DNA from: Leptasterias polaris
Taxonomy: Eukaryota; Echinodermata; Asteroidea; Forcipulatida; Asteriidae
NCBI GenBank assembly: GCA_037783415.1
Contig: JAZGTN010000120.1
Location: 744,001 to 808,000, forward strand
Reading direction: 5' to 3'
Length of the DNA: 64,000 nucleotides
Below, piece after piece: positions 12,201 to 22,048 of this stretch. The stretch's first letter is position 1. Each line of letters begins with the position of its first letter. The position numbers and the translations under genes were made by a program. Under the pieces are notes generated by a model. That model did not search any database. It was not told where the DNA came from and saw only the letters and a program-made list of their open reading frames with translations.

Positions 12201-15200
12201 GGCTGATTTGACCAGAAAATTTAGATACAAATTTTAAATAGCTATTTTTATGGTTTTAAGAAAGTTATAAAAATTAAGCTTTCATTTGTGGCATGAAACA
12301 ATCTGCCAATGATTTATAAGTGGTAGTTAATTAAAAAATAAAATGAATTATTGTTTGGATTCCGATAATCATATTCACATCCATCAGCCCTACACAAATA
12401 ATTTGGCATATGTTAGGCCTACATGTATTTAATGCTTAGTTTGTGGCATTTGCAAAATTGTTTATGCGTTTCTCAATTTAAAAAAGCATCAGGTTATTCA
12501 TGTACCAAAATTCGGTCAGCAAATTTTGTTGTATCCCCCCCCCAAAAAAAGAAAAAGATTTCAGCGAAAATCGGGCCATGCAACTTTAGGCCTTAGTTCT
12601 TATTACAATTTCTTAGAATGTCATAAATTTGCTTCCATTAATTTTGTGAAGCTTCTTGTAAAGTGAGTTCATCAGTGACTAAATCAATTCTTCCCCAAAA
12701 TATTTGTTTGGTCACAAACATTTTGTTGTGGCTTTTGTTTTATGTAAAAACAAATTCATCTACTTTCCAGCCATTTTCCTGTAGAAAGTTACCATAACTA
12801 AGGACCTTTATGCACTGAGTCAATTGCAAATTTATTTTAAGAAAAGTATCAATACTCAAAGCTGATCAAACATGTAACAATAGTTAGTTAGGTTTTTGAA
12901 AGATGATCTAAAACAAAGTGGTGTAGCTGTAAATATTTGTTTCTAGCCAGTCAGAAAACTATTTTCTTTGAATGTACCCTTCTGAGATAAGTTTGCACCG
13001 CTGTTGATGATATCCATGCACAGCACAATACATTTTTGTAACGGATTTGATCATTTAGAACAGGTATGGCCTACATAAATTATATTCATTATGAAAATTT
13101 GAAAGCAAAAACAATAATAACAAATTAAGCATACTGTTTAAGCAGTTAAAAATTGGATAATAGCAATTCCCACAAAGTGTGTAAAAATGCACAACAAATT
13201 AATCCAGTCTCCAAAAAAAAAAAAATGCTCTATTACATTAATCTCTGCAAGCTTCCTACAGTGCAAATAATTTATGACCAGATTCATTTCCTTGACTTCC
13301 TTTGATTTTGGTTTAGGTTGCACTAGGAGCAGGGATCCCTCATTTGATCTTTGGATCCCTGTTTACAATTCCTGCACATCCATGTCTTGGCATAAATAAT
13401 CAGTTTATAAACCTACTTGGCATCCTCTCCTTCTTAGATTTATGTCTTACCATAGAGAGTCCATTTGCTATGGTTTGTACCAAGACCCTCCAGCTCCACA
13501 CACCAATCAATACCACACACTTCCAACATAAACACTTCTGTCAGACCCAGCAGCTGAGGTTGATCAAGAATAATTAGATATGCAAGTACACTCTAGTCTG
13601 TACTCAAACTCCTGGTGTTTATGAATATTGTTTGAAGCCAGCACTTTGTTTTCAAGGGAAATCCAGGGCACAATAGACCTTGATGACATCACTGGAGTGT
13701 AGGGCACCCCCCCCCCCCCCCCCCATATAATGGTAAAATGGAGGTTGAAATGTGTTCATGTTTCCATTGTCAATCATTGGATAATCATGTGCAATGGCGT
13801 ACAAATGTGTTCATATTTCCATTGTCAATCATTGGACATGTGCTACGGCGTACAAACATGTTCATGTTTCCATTGTTTCATCACTGTTTTTCCACTAGAG
13901 GTGACGAGATGACGTCAATGGTCTATACTTTTCATTTTAATTGAAATATGTTAAACATGTTACCTCAAGACACTCAATTGAATTACATTCTTAATGTTTT
14001 TTGTTTTACAGACGAAACCAATTGTCAACAAAAAAGCACAATGACTTTGAAATCCAGTACAAAGTGAAGCTTTTCTCACCATCGGGAAAAACACTTCCCA
14101 GAATGGTCTTTGTAATTTGTGTGCAATTTCTAGGTACTACATTTAAGCTTTTAAAGGGTGTGTACAACATTGGTAAGAATGAAAATATAAATGCTCACAG
14201 ATTTTCATATTACTTACATGGTATAAAGATGGCCATGGTAGAAAACTTCCCTTGAAATAGTTTTGCTTGAAATGCCATAGTTTTTAGGAAATGAGTAAAA
14301 TAATAGTATTTATCCTGCAGGATATTAAAATTCCGATGTTTGAAAAAAAATTAAAACACATAAGGGGGTTTTTCACTGTTTTCTCATGACTCCGAAGACC
14401 GATTTAGCTTTAACTTTCACAGGTTTGTTATTTCATGTATATGTTGGGTCACATCAAGTTTGGATAAGGGTCTTTGGCAATTACCGATGTTGTACAATAC
14501 CCTTTAAAGGAGAATTGGTAACACGCAGAAATGTTAAAGAAAATTATGAAGGAGAATTGTGGGTGGTCTATTGTATCACTCAATCATCATGTACTTTCCA
14601 CACAACATGATAAAAAACAACTTAAGTGCAGCCCTTCACACAGTTTTAATTTCACTGCTCATCATTAGGTATATGCTCGTTACTAGCTGGCAGTCTTGCA
14701 AGTAAACCTGACACAACAATGCAAATCCATTGTGAACATGCACAAGGGGCTGTCAAATCTTCTTGATCGTTAGTGAAGTACACTTGTACTTTGTACATGT
14801 TCTCTTCTATAGTGGAACATCTTTAGGATGAGCCCACCCATCAGGACCTTTCTGCTTACTTCTTACAATCCAGGCTCCCTCTGATCCCATCACATTACAA
14901 TTACTTTAGTATTGGTAGCACTTGGTTATATTGTTCAATCCATTCACAATCCAGCCCATAATCACAAAGGCTTAGGCACATCTGTCAACTATTCATGGTT
15001 ATTAGCACTTTTCAGCTTAGATGGGTACTTTTACAACTCTCCCTTTATTTATTCTGACCTCAACCTTTATAACCTGTTTTGGGGGCTAGGTCATAATCAG
15101 TTTGGCAACAAACTTAGGAATCATACACTTCAATGCCACATGCACTATTCTGAATAGGTGTAAGTCATTCCTGTGGCTACCTCTAGGGCTACAGACTGAA

Positions 15201-18200
15201 CTGCAAGGTGATTGAAGTAAACATTTCTAATGTTTCTTATATAACTTTGGTTGGTGTGTACTTATCAAAAATCAACGAGTTTTTCCCATTCCTTTAAAGG
15301 CACTGACACACAGCCAGACGATTAATTCATACAAGAATGTTATCTACACGTTTTATTTAAGGAATAGCAATATGTACACGTTTGGTAATTACTCAAAATA
15401 TATATTAGCATAAAAACTTACTTGGTAACGAGCAACAGAGAGCTGTTGATAGTATAAAACATTGTGAGAAACGACTCCCTCTGAAGTAACGTAGTTTTTG
15501 AGAAAGAGGTAATTTCTCACTAAAATAATAAAAGACTTCTGGCCAGAAGCCTTTTATTCCTATCTCTGAAAGCACACTAATTTGTACAACAAGGGTGTTT
15601 TTTCTTTCATCATTTTCTTGCAACTTCAATGACCAATTGAGCCCAAATTTTCACAGGTTTGTTATTTTATGCATATGTTTGGATACACCAAGTGAGAATA
15701 CTGGTCTTTGACAATTACAAAACGTGTTCAGTGCCTTTAAACTGATTTGATTACAAATCTGCTTCATGACAAATGGTCATCTTTTCCTTGTAAAAGAAGT
15801 AATATAGGCCTAAAGCAAGTTCCAGAAGAAAACGTTCATCAACTTGAATTGATGTGCCCTCTTCTTGAAGCCAATGACTTGGTCAGAGTACTTCTTTAGT
15901 CCTTCATGTACTTATTGGCCTGTTTACCAGAGGGAATGAATTTGCTAAATGTTCTATGCATGAGTTCACAAATAATTACATAGTTTAATCATGATTTAAT
16001 GAAGCTATATTAATTCAGGGGAGAGGATATTATACTTTCAAACAATTATGAATGTTGATGTTGTTTGTCTCTTTTAAAGTTGTTCTTAGTTTATTTGTTT
16101 TTTCGGTGTTGTTTTTGCCCCTTTCTTTTAAGGGAGAGCCCCTTCTCATTTTTCCCAATACAAACTGAGCACACCAATTTGCAATGTAACACACATGTAG
16201 GTTGTCCCATAGGTGTTCTAAAGAGTACATTCACTCAAACTTGTTATTTTAACAATAAACACATTACAGAAAAACCTGGGACACTATTACTGAAAAGTGA
16301 TACAAATGTGTTTTTGTTTTTTGTTTTCTTAGCAACAGTGTATAATGATGAAGTATGTTTTGTGCATTGTGGCATTTTATTAAACAACAGCAGATTCAGA
16401 TTTGATTGTCTGAACATCAACAGAAAATGATTGGCGCTTTTTTTACTTAAAGCCATCAAACTTTTGGTGTTGATAATTTCCAATTTTGTCTTTAACAGTA
16501 TGCACTTCCCTTATCCAAAAGTACAAGCCTATATACATACATGTGTATAACTTGACTATGTCATTCTGTTTCCACCGTGCAGTGATGGTGTTGTGACAGC
16601 TCAACTACTTATTTTTTATCCAAACAAGCAGACCCACAAAGTGGCGAGAATTTCACATCTGAGGAGTTTTCAACAAAACGATTAATTGTGCCTCACTGAG
16701 CCACCATAATGCCAGTAGGTACGCGCAATGCAGAAATTTCCCCTTTGTGTAAATATTTAGACTGAAGTCAAAATGTCAACTACAATTCCTTTTATAGTTG
16801 ACTGTGTCTATGATGTCTTCATATCAACTGGCTTTTTCCCATTACTGTTTTTAGCTGTTCCGAACTTTCAGTCGGAACAGCTTTTGAAATCGTCCAGATT
16901 TTTAATTTTTTTTTTCTTTTTTCTTTCTTTCCCTCAAATCGTATTGACTTAACCTGTGTCTCTTTCGAAGACCATATGTTATTCTTAGAATTATCAAAAG
17001 CAGACAAATCCTATATCATATTAAAGCTTATGCCCTGACTTGAATTTTAGATGTAATTAGATTAAAAATCTTAATTAATTATTCACGTCACAGCTGTATG
17101 AATATTTAATTAGCCAATCTGATTTACACCATATCTCAAGAAGTATACATCCGATCTTCAAACTTTTTTCAGTTATGGCATCGTCTTGTATTGTAGATGT
17201 CGATTCCGGTCTAACATTTTTCGTCACGTCATCATGACGTCATTTGTAGGTGTTTTTTCTTTTCGTATAAAAAAAAACGTTTTAGTAACGTTTTGGTGGT
17301 TCAAACACAAACCATGGCTACGAAGCTGTGCTATTTGATTAGGTTCAGTCACCTACAATTGTTCAGTTAGCCTGGAATATGGTTCGCTACTTGTGAATGC
17401 CTGTTAAGAATAGGACTTATCACAGTTCGCCGAGAAGTAATCCTTAGATATTATTGACAAACAATTTTAATTAATTATTCACGTGACAGCGGCATGAACA
17501 TTTAATTAACCAAACTTGTTTCTGTCATATCTCAAGAAGTTTACATCCGATTTTCAAACTTTTTTCAGTTATAGACTCCTTGGATATTGGAGATTAGCCA
17601 TGGGTTACCGTGACCTATTGTTGACCTTTACTTCAAGGTCAACCGGAAGTGGGACCATATCTCAAGAACTACACACCCGATTTTCAAATTATTTTCATTC
17701 ATAAACCCTTTGCCCATTAAATGTTACACAAGGTTTACCATGACCCCATGTTGACCTTTATTTCCGGTTTAAAACTTCCGGTCAACAAAAGAGCACAAAA
17801 CTTGATATATTCATATCTCCTGAACCACATGTCATAAGGTCGTAATGTTTGTGGTTTCTTGTAGCTTGGAAAGCTAGAAATTAAAAAAATTACCGGAACA
17901 GCTCTGTGATTGTTAGTTACAATCACTATCTCTAGTCTATATTTGTTTTCGTTCTTTTTTCATTACTGAAATGCTGGTATGAGCCATAATAAATATCAGC
18001 ATAGTTCACTTCAAATATCAGCATACATGTAGTTCACTTGTTACCGAGAAACCGTAAGATCACTCTTTAGGAAGAATCTAGATGTCCATCTACATAACAC
18101 TAGATCAGCACATAAAATTTATATTGGAAAAGCTAGGACCACATTGTTTAATACATTGTTTAAGACATCAAGGCCCCCTACTCTGGAATCAGCTCACCCC

Positions 18201-19368
18201 TTTATCTTTCTTTAGAACTGTGCACAGCTTTAAAAAATACCTGAAAAACCTACTTATTTTATCTAAGATGTAAACTCCTGAAATGGCATATGTACATATG
18301 ATTACATTCCAATTTATCAAGTCTTGTATTCAATTACTTATGTTTATTTCTCTTTTTTCCCCTCGCTTTATGCATTTTTTGTATAAATTAATTCTGTTTA
18401 AATAGTTCTATTAATTTTAAAACTGTATGAAATAACTAATTGTGTTCTTTCTAAACGAACTATTGGTTGCGATATACAACTTCTCCTTATTCTTGTTTCA
18501 ATAATTATCATAGTTATTCTTAAATTGTTAGGGACCAGGGCCTGTAAGCCTTGGCTTTTTCCTGGTGCCCTCCATTGTCACCACTTGTATCAAATTCTTG
18601 TATTGACAGATTGTCTAGTTGTGATATATGGAAATAAACAAACAAAACAAACAAACTTCTCACTCTGGTGAAAGTCTTAATTCAAAATGTGACTCTTTGT
18701 TTTATACATTACTGAGAAATGCAGACTGTCTGAGAAGAACACAAATTGGAGTTGTGCACAAGGAAGTAAATGGGCAAGTGAATGAACCTAATATATTTAT
18801 TGTTCTGAATTGTACATTTTGATGGAAATTACATACACTCAGAGAACCTCAGAGCTTGCTTGCTTAATGAGCAATTTAATGGTATTGAGCTGGACTGATT
18901 GATCAAACCCCAACAGGCCCAAGCTTGTTTCTTTCATAAACCATTAATGCTTGAAGGTAACCATTGAAAGCATTTTCAACAACAAAATTTATTGAACGAC
19001 AAACGAATTACTAAACAATTTTAAAACAAAGCAAAACTAACCTGTACTAAGTGTTTGTAAATCAGACTATCCTCAATCATGATGTCTTCCTTCAGCCGAG
19101 ATTTCCTTTTCTTCACAATGTCATCTTTCAATTTCAATTCCTCCTCTATGATGTTTTGGGGCCTCATTGAGGCTCTGCCATCTAGTTTCAACGTTCTCTG
19201 CAATGTTTCATCCATCATCTCACCACTACTGAGAGATTTGAGTAACATCATGGAATTGGACTGGTAGGTGAGATACAGGGAGAAACAGGCCAAACCCAGT
19301 GCAGAGACAAGAATACTGACAATTCGTGAACGACAGAGACGGCTGAGCTTGTATCTCAGAAACCTCAT
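87..19368 (-). CDS. Membrane-anchored TTL/TTLL-family protein with C-terminal cadherin-like domain (11 exons seen, 3' end outside window)
   Basis: Spliced gene read on the minus strand. Exons in order: 19368-19042, 11044-10852, 9622-9492, 6329-6245, 5409-5229, 4846-4669, 4237-4050, 3653-3581, 2595-2425, 831-462 and 276-87. Every junction has GT-AG ends and all phases agree, giving 2,087 nt and 695 whole codons without a stop. Residues 1-15 are strongly basic, 16-35 form one hydrophobic segment, about 180-460 are a TTL-like ligase domain, and about 643-695 begin a cadherin-like beta-sandwich. TTL-family enzymes add amino acids such as glutamate, glycine or tyrosine to tubulin and other proteins using ATP. 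Nematode TTLL-15 is a membrane-anchored member that I recall as a possible relative, so no symbol is given. The positive-inside rule predicts a type II protein with the ligase domain in the lumen or outside the cell. Four N-glycosylation sequons (N165, N368, N443, N594) agree with that. Family membership is confident; catalytic activity and substrate are not. Confidence 0.9.
462..831 (-). CDS. TTL-like gene, coding exon 10: post-ligase linker
   Basis: 370 nt, residues 510-632 plus one base. The phase joins exactly to exon 9 and exon 11. It is rich in Y, R, D and Q with no domain I recognise, and carries sequon N594 (NVT). Acceptor is cctcacag and donor gtgagt. Confidence 0.8.
1680..1928. repeat. 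G-rich tandem repeat (about 22-bp unit of G4-6 and T2-4 runs) in intron 9
   Basis: About 11 repeats of a unit made of GGGGTTGGTTTTGGGG followed by a further G/T run, with occasional GGAG in place of GGGG. The plus strand is a dense series of G runs able to form G-quadruplexes. It is the template strand of the TTL-like gene, so the transcript would be C-rich. Open frames here in several phases are by-products of the repeat. Confidence 0.95.
2425..2595 (-). CDS. TTL-like gene, coding exon 9: end of TTL domain
   Basis: 171 nt, residues 453-509, phase 0 at both ends. It opens with VNGQPHL, which joined to E452 gives E-V-N-G-x-P-H-L, the conserved E-V-N-x-x-P-S-L end of the ATP-grasp site. The rest is a helical tail. 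The donor is TTA/gtaagt. Confidence 0.88.
3581..3653 (-). CDS. TTL-like gene, coding exon 8: 'F-x-L-x-G-x-D' segment
   Basis: 73 nt, codon 428 to residue 452. NCFQLLGFDIIFNSTLHPMV matches the family's C-F-E-L-x-G-F-D-x-L-x-D-x-x-x-x-P-W-L-L-E segment. It ends on E452, the equivalent of the metal-binding glutamate of L-E-V-N. Sequon N443 lies inside it. Confidence 0.9.
4050..4237 (-). CDS. TTL-like gene, coding exon 7
   Basis: 188 nt, residues 366-427 plus two bases. NRTWYLAQFKHYLKYN corresponds to the family's W-x-L-x-x-L-x-x-Y-L segment and carries sequon N368. The family's H-L-T-N-Y motif, normally just before this segment, is absent in exons 6-7 and I did not find it in the 431-bp intron between them. 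Confidence 0.88.
4191..4460. repeat. Degenerate triplication of the exon 7 5' edge and adjoining intron
   Basis: The start of exon 7 with its intron flank (AGATAATGCTTG ... GGTTCTGTT ... GTATCCAATGAAG ... ATGCAAGAAGACTGTC) is echoed at 4333-4414 and again, more briefly, at 4417-4460. The copies have decayed and do not keep the reading frame. Confidence 0.65.
4669..4846 (-). CDS. TTL-like gene, coding exon 6: core 'Q-x-Y-x-x-x-P-L-L-I' segment
   Basis: 178 nt, codon 306 to residue 365. QQYFPNPLLI and IRAYVLVTSINPLRAY are the clearest TTL signatures in the protein (family pattern Q-x-Y-I-x-x-P-L-L-I-x-G-x-K-F-D-x-R-x-Y-V-L-V-T-S). In the normally conserved K-F-D-x-R stretch this protein has P-I-N-I-R, so the usual lysine and aspartate are replaced while R332 stays. 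Confidence 0.93.
5229..5409 (-). CDS. TTL-like gene, coding exon 5: 'P-x-x-W-V-x-P' and ATP-lysine region
   Basis: 181 nt, residues 246-305 plus two bases. ITPACWVMPSQYDQF matches the TTL segment F-x-P-x-T-W-x-L-P-x-x-Y. VQWVFKSTSPGGNIQVL matches the W-I-x-K-P-x-x-x-x-x-G-x-G-I nucleotide-binding segment. K282 is kept, but the proline after it is serine and the glycine loop is shortened. Confidence 0.9.
5471..5592. mobile_element. Short inverted-repeat element (MITE-like) in intron 4
   Basis: Begins GGGCCCAACTTCATGGTGCTG and ends with an inverted, imperfect match (GAGCTGCATCATGAAATATG). A related, longer element lies at 24373-24564. Coding capacity is nil. Confidence 0.5.
5790..6107. mobile_element. 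MITE with AAGGCAGGGTACAC ends, intron 4
   Basis: About 318 bp bounded by AAGGCAGGGTACACTTTTGG and its near-perfect inverse (CCAAAAGTATACCCTGCCTT). An internal stretch near 5872-5920 (TGTGAAAATTTGGGCTCAAT) is shared, inverted, with the elements at 15293-15740 and 32293-32662, so it belongs to the same wider family. Confidence 0.8.
6245..6329 (-). CDS. TTL-like gene, coding exon 4: TTL 'N-x-I-P-G' segment
   Basis: 85 nt, residues 218-245 plus one base. The first residues, INRIPGIRNVLWKKDGFCY, match the F/I-N-x-I-P-G motif followed by a lysine-rich helix (xxKD) seen across TTL proteins. Acceptor is tcaacag and donor gtaagt. Confidence 0.88.
7857..8883. repeat. 57-bp minisatellite, 18 copies, in intron 3
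   Basis: Eighteen head-to-tail copies of a 57-bp unit containing CATAAGACATGGTCTGGATG. They are almost identical except for one A/G site (AGTCAATCT or AGTCAGTCT). One copy carries a 3-bp insertion near 7917 and one a 1-bp deletion near 8492. Because 57 is a multiple of 3, the minus strand stays open across it as a 19-residue repeat (MLVGLFSQ-T/I-DCIQTMSYDA). It lies within an intron on the sense strand, with no sign that it is spliced in. Confidence 0.97.
9492..9622 (-). CDS. TTL-like gene, coding exon 3: start of TTL domain
   Basis: 131 nt, residues 174-217. The VDWEGWMILL segment matches the position of the family's D-W-x-x-L-W motif at the start of the TTL domain. A nearer acceptor-like ctgcag 11 bases downstream would break the phase. 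The upstream cacccacag site keeps the frame and gives 43 codons exactly, so it was preferred. Confidence 0.8.
10033..10322. mobile_element. Inverted-repeat element with a second element nested inside (intron 2)
   Basis: The outer arms read GGACTAGGTTTCACAAATC and, inverted at the other end, TTTGTGAAATCGAGACC. Related sequence occurs near 61360-61465. Inside it, 10144-10292 is a second palindromic unit with arms CTGTTTCATACTTC... and ...GGAAGTATATGAAC plus inner TGACGTCACAA/TTGTGACATCA. That suggests one insertion into another. Confidence 0.55.
10323..10400. mobile_element. Probable decayed SINE fragment
   Basis: TAAGTGCATTACACAAC, ATGGGCCCAACAGC and CCCATCCAGAAG resemble the body of the SINE at 21668-22048. 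No promoter boxes remain. Confidence 0.35.
10852..11044 (-). CDS. TTL-like gene, coding exon 2: linker before the ligase domain
   Basis: Residues 110-173 plus one base of codon 174; 193 nt entering in phase 0 and leaving in phase 1. Acceptor ctccag and donor gtaggt fit. The segment is polar, has no recognised domain and carries a sequon at N165 (NNT). It links the stalk to the ligase fold. Confidence 0.8.
13750..13880. repeat. Short tandem repeat, about 2.5 copies of 51-57 bp
   Basis: TGTTCATGTTTCCATTGTC recurs at about 13753, 13810 and 13861, with GGCGTACAAA between copies. The region is preceded by an 18-base C homopolymer. Confidence 0.7.
14151..14508. mobile_element. MITE with TTAAAGGGTGTGTACAAC ends
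   Basis: About 358 bp between TTAAAGGGTGTGTACAACAT and its inverse (ATGTTGTACAATACCCTTTAA). The interior (AGGAAATGAGTAAAATAATA, TTTTCACTGTTTTCTCATGA, TTTCACAGGTTTGTTATTTC) matches the element at 32293-32662 along its length. No coding capacity. Confidence 0.85.
15293..15740. mobile_element. MITE with TTTAAAGGCACTGA ends
   Basis: Ends are TTTAAAGGCACTGACAC and the inverse GTGTTCAGTGCCTTTAAA. The left arm is interrupted by about 65 bp, after which ACACGTTTGGTAATTACTC resumes the match to the right arm. CATAAAAACTTACTTGGTAA inside is shared with 27121-27509 and 60967-61349. The closest resemblance I recall is to abundant echinoderm repeats. Confidence 0.85.
16853..17903. mobile_element. Possible inverted-repeat element with AGCTGTTCCG ends and internal direct repeats
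   Basis: The left end has an 11-bp-stem hairpin (AGCTGTTCCGA, 8-base loop, TCGGAACAGCT). The right end has CCGGAACAGCT. Inside, a stretch of about 115 bp is present twice (17064-17190 and 17463-17575; both contain AATTAATTATTCACGT and CAAACTTTTTTCAGTTAT). A third partial copy of CATATCTCAAGAA is at 17656. No open reading frame fits a transposase. Confidence 0.45.
18082..18645 (+). mobile_element. 3' fragment of a non-LTR retrotransposon (LINE)
   Basis: The frame at 18082-18273 contains QGPLLWNQLTPLSFFRT followed by FKKYLKNLLI. This is the C-terminal G-P-x-x-W-N-x-L ... F-K-x-x-L-K pattern also seen in the larger LINE at 48.6-51.3 kb. AT-rich 3' sequence follows and ends in an A/C-rich tail (AAATAAACAAACAAAACAAA). 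It is truncated and inactive. Confidence 0.7.
19042..19368 (-). CDS. TTL-like gene, coding exon 1: start codon, signal anchor and charged stalk
   Basis: Encodes residues 1-109 and ends in phase 0 at a CAG/gttagt donor. The chosen start is the first methionine and lies directly before a basic stretch (R2, R5, K7, R10, R13, R15). A single hydrophobic helix follows at residues 16-35 (IVSILVSALGLACFSLYLTY). Residues 50-109 are rich in K, E and D and could form a stalk or coiled coil. A preceding non-coding exon is possible: the bases before the ATG contain acceptor-like sites (ctgcag, ctctag). Confidence 0.85.
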
Positions 19369-21667
19369 CCTCCCTACAATCGTTGGTGAGCTTCTGCCTC
19401 CACAACTGATGCTGGTTGTTAATACTAGAGCAAGCAGTAGTACCCACTCATAACACTGCAGACGTCTTCTAATGAATACCCTCTGGCTTACACTCCACCG
19501 ATGCCAATACTTGCTGGCATTACATTAACTACATGTAGGACACCCAAGTTGTAGCCATACTTCTTCCTCTATTTATTGACACTGAACCCTGTATTGTTAC
19601 GAAAATAGAAAAGAAAATCAAAAACAGCTCAATGACAATTGATGGATAGGCCATGTTAGGCCCAGGCAAGGGCACAAGTAACAAAATGAACATACGGTGA
19701 AAAGATGTGTCAGAATGCAAACTTGGCATCAATTACATCAAAAATCTCATGATTGATGCAGAGCAATTATTCTAAACAATAGCAGGACCTATAGGGCAAA
19801 TTTTATAACAAAATGCTTCAAGCTGGAAATTTCAAGAGTATTTTTGTGCTTGTTTTGATTACTTACATAAGCCCAATATGAATGTAACAAAATCGCTGAC
19901 CAAAATAAACCATTCACCAAATTTAATGTAATTTCCAAAGGTTGGTTGTAAATGTATCCATGTGTTAATTAATGAAATTGAAAACTTGAGAATGGGAATG
20001 AATTTACTATTCCCCTAAAACAATTTACTTTCTCTTTTAAGAAAGTCTACTTTTAAAAGGAGGCATGTTCATTCTGAAAAAAAAAAACCTTCTGGTTTAA
20101 CCAAACCAAAGGTTGCTCCAGTGGTTGAGCCATGGTATACAGGCATGGTAAGGGTAATGTTTGTACTCAAAGACTGTGTACATGTCATGCTGCATGCTCA
20201 TATCCCTGTTTGTACATAAGATAAAAACCCTACAACCTAGTTCTTTGACATGTAATGGCTTTGGCTTGTCATCCCAAGATCACTCCAACATATTTGTACT
20301 AGTGGTAAAATTTATTGCTGCCATTTATTGCTCTACACTCTTCCATGGAATCAGCCCCAGGGGGCTCACAAAGGCCACAAATAAATATTGGTGACTGCAG
20401 TATGTTACTTTATTGCATGTTACAGTAAAGTAAAAATATACACGCCTTCTACAACATGAATTCAATTAAGGTATAGCTGTTGGCTAGAAATTTAAAAAAA
20501 TCTTTCAAAAATAACTATCAAGAAGCAAATAAACATTTCAAGTTTGTAAACACAAAAACAAAATCCAGCTACACACAGGCTGTGTGAGCTCTGCCTAATG
20601 TTCAAAGCCTCAGCATTATCTTTCACAACTTGAAGTAACTGGCGAGAAAAGGGTTGTTTCAATTACCATAATCACGATGAGAAAAAATATATATATTACG
20701 TTAATTAATATTTTTCATCTAGGTAAAATACCAAGATGATTTGAAACTATGTAACCATTGTTTCTGTCAATGGCAATCCAACTATGGAAGAACTAAATGT
20801 CTGCTTTTTGTAGAGTAGTGCGGTTGATTATGTTTCCTTTCACAAAATTTAACATCTCATTTTACTTTAAACCCACAATAAGTTTTTGGGTTATAATTCC
20901 ATGTGAAAAGACATTTTCCTGAACCATTGTCACACAGAAGCTATTTTAGAATATTACCCGGGCCCCACACCAATACACCCAGTGAGTTCACATGCACTGT
21001 CTTGTCACTATCAATCCAAAGTAATTAAGAAACAGTTTTCTTCTTTTTGTTCAGTGAATGTGTAGAACATCTTAATGAAAACTGCAAAGCAATAAAGTCA
21101 GCCTTCATGTTCTCTTTGATTTGCTCCCTAGTTACTAACATAAACATCAGGGTTGTTAGCACTGTGCAAAAGGTTCATTCACCCCCAAGCAATGCAGGTG
21201 CTGTCCACCACTGTACAATCCCATTGTGATTATAAATCACTACACTCTATAAACAGCTCTAGGCAGATATCTAGTTATGAAAGATCTAGTTATATTTGTC
21301 ACTTATTACATATAATACAATGGGTATGAGTGTATATAATGCATCATAGGATGTATCGTGTCCCATACAGACATTGTCTATTGCCATGTTTAATAAATGA
21401 AAGAAATGCACATCATGATCAGCTCAAGGAGCAAGATCTCTAAAATAATAAACTGTATTGGTCATCATTTAGGATGTATGTCATAATTATTGCCTTCGTC
21501 CACATGCCATGTAAAATTACATTAACGTAAAAGTTTATCTCAATTCGTTTCATAAAACACTCTACGGAATGCCCACAAATACTGGCTCATGCTCATGATG
21601 TAATATCACTTGTATGTCACTTGTGGAGCAAGGAATGTAACCAGTAAACTGTACGAATAATCATTTT
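19369..21667. other. Non-coding stretch upstream of the TTL-like start codon
   Basis: AT-rich sequence with no clear gene, CpG cluster or repeat array. Short open frames on both strands lack splice context or recognisable domains. If the gene has a remote first exon (see 31838-32000), this is part of its first intron. Confidence 0.5.
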
Positions 21668-22048
21668 AATAGTTTTATATAGCGCTTTACCTACAGGCGT
21701 CTCAAAGCGCCTTATTATTAATTTTTTAAGACAGGTATTTGAAAATTCTTTGTAATAATGAGACCAATTTATGTAGCACCTCATAAGGGCTTACAAGGTG
21801 CTGCGGTGCATTCAGCAGCCACTGCCAGAAACACTGCCAGGCAACCCCTTTTCTTAGCGATAAATGCAACTGGGTTCCTTAAAGTGCATTATACAACCGT
21901 ATACATGGGACCTACACCCCATCCAAAGGATGAAGCAATAATGGTTAAGCATCTGGCATGTCAAGACCAGGACTTGAACCCGTGCACACTCTGCAGATAC
22001 AGACACACCAGAGCTTGCTATGGTGCACTTGACCGCTCGGCCACGAAA
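21668..22048 (-). mobile_element. tRNA-derived SINE
   Basis: Read on the minus strand, the head has a near-perfect type-2 tRNA A box (GTGGCCGAGCGGTCAAG, near 22040). About 60 bp downstream is a B box (GGGTTCAAGTCC, near 21975), a pol III promoter typical of Ser/Leu-type tRNA-derived SINEs. The body includes ATTGCTTCATCCTTTGGATG. The 3' end carries GGCGCTTTGAGACGCC and AAAGCGCTATATAAAAC, a LINE-like tail. It looks complete but somewhat diverged. Confidence 0.8.

Larger units (their letters stand above)
11045..19041 (-). other. Intron 1 of the TTL-like gene (8.0 kb)
   Basis: Largest intron seen. It contains MITEs at 14151-14508 and 15293-15740, a short tandem repeat at 13750-13880, an 18-base C run near 13708, an inverted-repeat region at 16853-17903 and a LINE fragment at 18082-18645. 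The rest (11.1-13.7 kb and 15.8-16.8 kb) is AT-rich sequence with no feature I can support; its short open frames look random. Confidence 0.8.
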
